From contig JBDTCO010000002.1 in assembly GCA_039923495.1 (NCBI GenBank), positions 1 to 11,136 of the forward strand: a stretch of DNA of 11,136 nt. The letters are read 5' to 3'. Below, one piece after another: positions 7,943 to 11,136 of the stretch. The DNA is from JBDTCO01 sp039923495. GTDB taxonomy: Bacteria; Myxococcota_A; Polyangia; Palsa-1104. The notes under the pieces are model-generated. The model was not told where the DNA came from. It saw only the letters and a list, made by a program, of their open reading frames with translations, and made no database searches. The number at the start of each line of letters is the position of its first letter. Positions within the stretch are counted from its first letter, which is position 1. The position numbers and the translations under genes were made by a program.

Positions 7943-8230
7943 ATGATCGCCTGCCCCGCCTGCCACGAGCCCTCCGATCCCGTGTCCGAGATCTGCATGG
8001 AGTGCGGCGAGCCGCTCGAGCCCGGCACGCAGGATCCGGAGGGGCATCCTGCCGTCGCTGCGAGCGCACCACCTCCGGTGCCGGTTGTCGCAACGCGAGC
8101 CCCCGTCGTCCCGAAGCGGAAGCTCCGCGTCGATGAGCCCGATCCCGTGCGTTGCCCCGGCTGCGGCTCGCCGGGGCGCGGGGTGCGCTGCGGCGGCTGC
8201 GGTACGCTGCTGCGTCGCTCGGACGACTGA
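7943..8230 (+). CDS. Small double zinc-ribbon protein of unknown function
   Basis: A 95-residue protein made of two cysteine knuckle pairs joined by a Pro/Ala/Val-rich linker. The N-terminal ribbon is C4-x2-C7-x10-C18-x2-C21 (CPACHEPSDPVSEICMECGE). The C-terminal ribbon is C71-x2-C74-x8-C83-x2-C86 (CPGC ... CGGC). No signal peptide or membrane helix is visible, so it is probably cytoplasmic and likely binds two zinc ions. Each ribbon resembles the generic 'double zinc ribbon' modules found alone or at the ends of larger bacterial proteins; no specific function follows from that. It has no clear Shine-Dalgarno site. It is divergent from the M16 pair with a 51 bp gap, and its stop lies 3 nt from the stop of the broken PLD gene. 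Third codon positions are strongly G/C, supporting a real gene. Confidence 0.75.
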   Translation: MIACPACHEPSDPVSEICMECGEPLEPGTQDPEGHPAVAASAPPPVPVVATRAPVVPKRKLRVDEPDPVRCPGCGSPGRGVRCGGCGTLLRRSDD

Positions 8231-8233
8231 TCG

Positions 8234-9043
8234 TTACAGCATACGACCGACGACGCGGTTGAGGATGAACCCCTTCACCTTCGTCGTGACCGAGTCGCGG
8301 CGCAGCGTCACCTGATCGAGCGAGCGCGTCTTGCCCTCGCGGCCCATGCGGTTCATGAGGCCGGTGAACTGCTGAGCGACGCGCGGGTTGCGCACGACCG
8401 CGACGGCCTCCGAGTTGTAGTTGGAGCTCAGGCTGTCGTGGTTGTGCGCGTTCGCCATCGTGATCCTCTCGCCGACCGGCGTCTCGTCGATGAGCCGCTC
8501 GTAGAGGGCAACGCGACCGTGCGCTTCTGCGCCTGCCAGCGACCGCTCCACGCGTACGAGTTACCGATGTTCATGCCGCCCATGATGACGCGCGCGGGCT
8601 GGCCTTCCTCCCACGTGACGAGCAGCTTGTCGTGATCGCGGCCGAGAAACATCGAGCCGATCTTTAAGACGGTTAGTGGGGATGACGGTGACGCCGGCCT
8701 CGACGAGCGGGCGCAGGTGCGCCGGGATCGAGCTGCCGATGCCGATCGCGTTGCCGAAAAGCTGGAACGGGTTGTGGCCGGTGCCCTTCACATCGAACTC
8801 GACGACGACCTTCTTGCCTGCCTGGGCGGCGGTGACGAGCGACCGCACCATGTCGCGGCCGCTCTCGTCGTCGATGAAGGCGTAGGTCTTGAGCATCACG
8901 ACGTCGGCATCGCGGATCGCGCGGTTCTTCGCCACGAAAGAGTCGCGGCCATTGGTCAGCATCTGCGCGGAGTGCCCCTCGACCAGCGGCTCGGCGGCGG
9001 CAAGCGAGGACATGAGGAGCGAGAGGATCAGGAGGCGACACAT
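8234..9043 (-). pseudogene. Secreted phospholipase D-family (HKD) protein, frameshifted and internally shortened
   Basis: Three minus-strand reading frames together make one PLD-like protein. The N-terminal piece from ATG 9043 has a signal peptide (MCRLLILSLLMSSLAAAEP) and PLD half-domain sequence (DADVVMLKTYAFIDDESGRD, HLRPLVEAGVTVIPTN). Near 8660-8681 the homology moves one frame over to GSMFLGRDHDKLLVTW and VIMGGMNIGNSYAW, the first HKD motif (HxK, then GGxN). Near 8500-8525 it returns to the original frame, giving the C-terminal YERLIDETPVGE, ANAHNHDSLSSNYNSEAVAV and NPRVAQQF, which resembles the end of the second PLD domain. The unshifted frame meets TAA at 8561-8563. Only about 25 residues separate the first HKD region from the C-terminal motif, where the family has well over 100, so the middle seems deleted and the second HxK is not recognisable. 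The frameshifts could also be sequencing errors. The start is chosen by the signal peptide; the ribosome site is weak. Confidence 0.75.
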
Positions 9044-9119
9044 GTGCTGCCTGGTGGTTTTGCAGCCGGCGTGCCGGGTCCACATCAGGTCAACCGTTCG
9101 AGATCATTGCTTCACGAGC

Positions 9120-9147
9120 GGAGCTGGAGACTCCAGTCCCCAGCTCC
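9120..9147. repeat. Inverted repeat (8-bp arms, 12-nt centre) with nested palindrome
   Basis: The arms GGAGCTGG (9120-9127) and CCAGCTCC (9140-9147) are perfect reverse complements. Inside is a second, competing palindrome, CTGGAGACTCCAG (9124-9136), with 6-bp arms around one base. There is no T-run after either strand of the hairpin, and no gene reads into it from either side, since both neighbours diverge. A transcription-factor operator is therefore more likely than a terminator. The role is inference; the symmetry is directly visible. Confidence 0.55.
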
Positions 9148-9210
9148 GGCTGCTGTCTTTAGCACGCGGTCCGCCTGGCGACGGTGACGGCCTCGTGAAC
9201 CGCGCTTCGT

Positions 9211-9240
9211 TTGACTCGTGCCCGCGGCGGTGGGTATACG
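9211..9240 (+). promoter_or_regulatory. Probable sigma-70-type promoter of the thioesterase-glpX operon
   Basis: TTGACT (9211-9216, 5 of 6 matches to the -35 consensus) and TATACG (9235-9240, 4 of 6 to the -10) are separated by 18 nt. Transcription would start around 9246-9248, only 5-7 nt before the ATG at 9253. No Shine-Dalgarno sequence exists in that interval (it is C-rich), which fits a nearly leaderless message. Confidence 0.55.
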
Positions 9241-9252
9241 GGCGTCCCCCCG

Positions 9253-9715
9253 ATGTCGCGCATCCCGACTGCCGCACCGCTCACGCCGCTCGTGGAGGTG
9301 GCCGAGGTGCGTGTGCTGTACGTCGACACGGACCAGATGGGCGTCGTGAACAACGTGCACTACCTGCGCTTCTTCGAGGTGGGCCGCGCCGAGTGGATCC
9401 GTGCGCGCGGCCAGGCGTACCGCGACCTTGAGAAGGACGGCCTCATGCTCCCCGTCGTCGAGGCGCACGTCCGCTATCGCGCGCCCGCACGCTACGACGA
9501 TCTCCTCGCAGTCGAGGCCGGCCCGAGCGCGGTCACCGCCGCGAGCCTCACCTTCTCGTACGCGATCTATCGCAAGCACGACCGCCAGCTCCTCGCCGAG
9601 GGCTGGACCCGCCACGCATCGACGGATCTTTCGGGCCGCGTCCGGCGGCTCAGCGAGCACATGCTGAAGCTGCTCGGCCTGGCAGACGTCGAGGACCAGA
9701 GAGGAACGAACAAAC

Positions 9716-9723
<8 letters not shown>
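9253..9723 (+). CDS. Acyl-CoA thioesterase, 4HBT/YbgC-like hotdog fold
   Basis: Hotdog-fold thioesterase that hydrolyses acyl-CoA (or acyl-carrier) thioesters in the cytoplasm, 156 residues. The hallmark segment is at 21-50: VLYVDTDQMGVVNNVHYLRF, then FEVGRAEWIR. D27 sits where the catalytic Asp of the 4-hydroxybenzoyl-CoA thioesterase family lies, followed by the conserved Gly, H36-Y37 and the Phe-Glu helix start. The region AHVRYRAPARYDDLLAVEAG (71-90) is the typical beta-strand 'Y..Pa.ydd.l' pattern, and the closing strands end near residue 133. I used ATG 9253; the frame is open back to 9211, but the likely promoter occupies that part. The last codons overlap the start of glpX by 8 bp, and the final dozen residues (DVEDQRGTNKHG) are encoded by the glpX ribosome site region. 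The exact substrate is not predictable; a link with glpX beyond shared transcription is not obvious. Confidence 0.9.
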
Positions 9724-10685
<962 letters not shown>

Positions 10686-10699
<14 letters not shown>

Positions 10700-10840
10700 C
10701 GAGCAGCGTCGCGGTGATCGTCGCTTCGTGATGGCGAAATGCTCGGGGTACAGCCGCACGCCCTCGTGCACCCCGAAGATCACGAGGCGATGCAGCCCGT
10801 TGTCGACGGCGAAGGACTGCGGTTCCGGCGGCCGGGCCAT
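10686..10840 (-). other. Possible minus-strand gene remnant after glpX
   Basis: Between glpX and the aldo/keto reductase, one minus-strand frame (10840 to 10724) has G or C at 36 of 39 third codon positions and translates to protein-like sequence, for example SFAVDNGLHRLVIFGVHEGV and RLYPEHFAITK. It never reaches a stop before running antisense into glpX. Shifting one base near 10723 gives ATITATLLATWT and a TGA at 10686-10688. This looks like the C-terminal end of a decayed or frameshifted gene convergent with glpX. I do not recognise the family. The same periodicity also supports a plus-strand frame, but that one gives an implausible Ser/Cys/Arg-rich product. A hairpin-capable pair, TCGGGGT/ACCCCGA (10743-10749 and 10770-10776), lies inside and has no T-run. 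Confidence 0.25.
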
Positions 10841-10902
10841 CCACGAGAGCCTGGCGCGCGCATGTTCCTCCCGTCGGGTGTAAACAACGCGGAGGAGCCG
10901 CC

Positions 10903-11136
10903 ATGAACTACGTTCGCCTCGGGAATACGGGCACGAAGGTCTCGCAGATCTGTCTCGGCTGCATGACGTACGGAGACGCGAAGACCGGGACGCACGACTG
11001 GGTGCTCGACGAGAAGGCGAGCCGCCCGTTCTACGCGCGCGCGCTCGAGGCGGGCATCAACTTCTTCGACACCGCGAACGTCTACTCGCTGGGCACGAGC
11101 GAGGAGTTCCTCGGGCGCGCGATGCGCGAGCTCGGT
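10903..11136 (+). CDS. Aldo/keto reductase (3' partial)
   Basis: NADP(H)-dependent oxidoreductase of the aldo/keto reductase superfamily; the first 78 residues are in the window and the frame is open at the right edge. The N-terminus MNYVRLGNTGTKVSQICLGC is the classic first hairpin and strand of the barrel. GINFFDTANVY (51-61) carries the catalytic D56 and Y61, followed by GTSEEFLGRAM. The catalytic Lys and His and the cofactor site lie beyond the window. The inserted THDWVLDEKASRPFYARALE segment resembles the YajO/Tas-like bacterial group. The start is set by GGAGGAG at 10891-10897, 5 nt before the ATG. Its promoter should lie in the preceding 200 bp, where I could not identify one. Substrate unknown. 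Confidence 0.93.
   Translation, partial: MNYVRLGNTGTKVSQICLGCMTYGDAKTGTHDWVLDEKASRPFYARALEAGINFFDTANVYSLGTSEEFLGRAMRELG

Larger units (their letters stand above)
9044..9252. other. Divergent intergenic region between the PLD pseudogene and the thioesterase
   Basis: About 209 bases with no coding signal. It contains the inverted repeat at 9120-9147 and the sigma-70-like promoter at 9211-9240, both listed separately. On the minus strand a TTGACC hexamer (complement of 9089-9094) could be a -35 for the PLD gene, but no -10 follows at a suitable distance. Confidence 0.5.

Noticed and set aside
9211..9252. Extending the thioesterase to a TTG at 9211
   Set aside because: The extra residues overlap a good -35/-10 promoter, look unstructured and precede the normal start of the hotdog domain.
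10743..10776. Hairpin TCGGGGT/ACCCCGA as a glpX terminator
   Set aside because: The loop is long and bulged, no T-run follows, and it lies in a stretch that may be coding on the other strand.

Overview
This is an ordinary-looking, very GC-rich chromosomal segment (third codon positions almost always G or C) from a Gram-negative bacterium. A tripartite efflux system with a TolC-type outer-membrane channel, Sec and lipoprotein signals, a paired M16 protease and an ECF sigma factor with a GTVAWRMHDAR helix all point to a Myxococcota-like 'deltaproteobacterium'. That placement is inference from gene style, not a database match.

Left part (2-4123, + strand): an EmrA-EmrB-TolC-type drug efflux operon. 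It holds a membrane-fusion protein (5' end cut by the window edge), a 14-helix DHA2-type MFS pump whose GTG start overlaps the previous stop, and an outer-membrane efflux channel 28 nt further on. Together they would span both membranes. A 200-odd-base gap then leads to an orphan ECF sigma factor (4348-4983, +).

Middle (4995-7891, - strand, convergent with the sigma factor): two translationally coupled M16 peptidase-family genes. The first transcribed keeps the HxxEH zinc site. The second is a lipoprotein that has lost HxxEH but keeps the Arg/Tyr substrate-binding motif, so the two probably form one active/inactive heterodimer in the envelope. Divergent from them is a 95-residue protein with two zinc-ribbon motifs (7943-8230, +).

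Right part: a broken secreted phospholipase-D-family gene (8234-9043, -) has two compensating frameshifts and apparently lacks the middle of the protein. A divergent intergenic region follows, with a strong inverted repeat and a good sigma-70-type promoter placed almost on top of the next start codon. Next come a hotdog-fold acyl-CoA thioesterase and an overlapping class II fructose-1,6-bisphosphatase (glpX), a short stretch with a coding-like signal on the minus strand, and the first 78 codons of an aldo/keto reductase running off the right edge.

I found no CRISPR, tRNA, rRNA, insertion sequence or phage gene, and no convincing new defence or biosynthetic system. The observations most worth a second look are the damaged PLD gene, the coding-like remnant after glpX, the near-leaderless thioesterase promoter, the inverted repeat and the split-site M16 pair.
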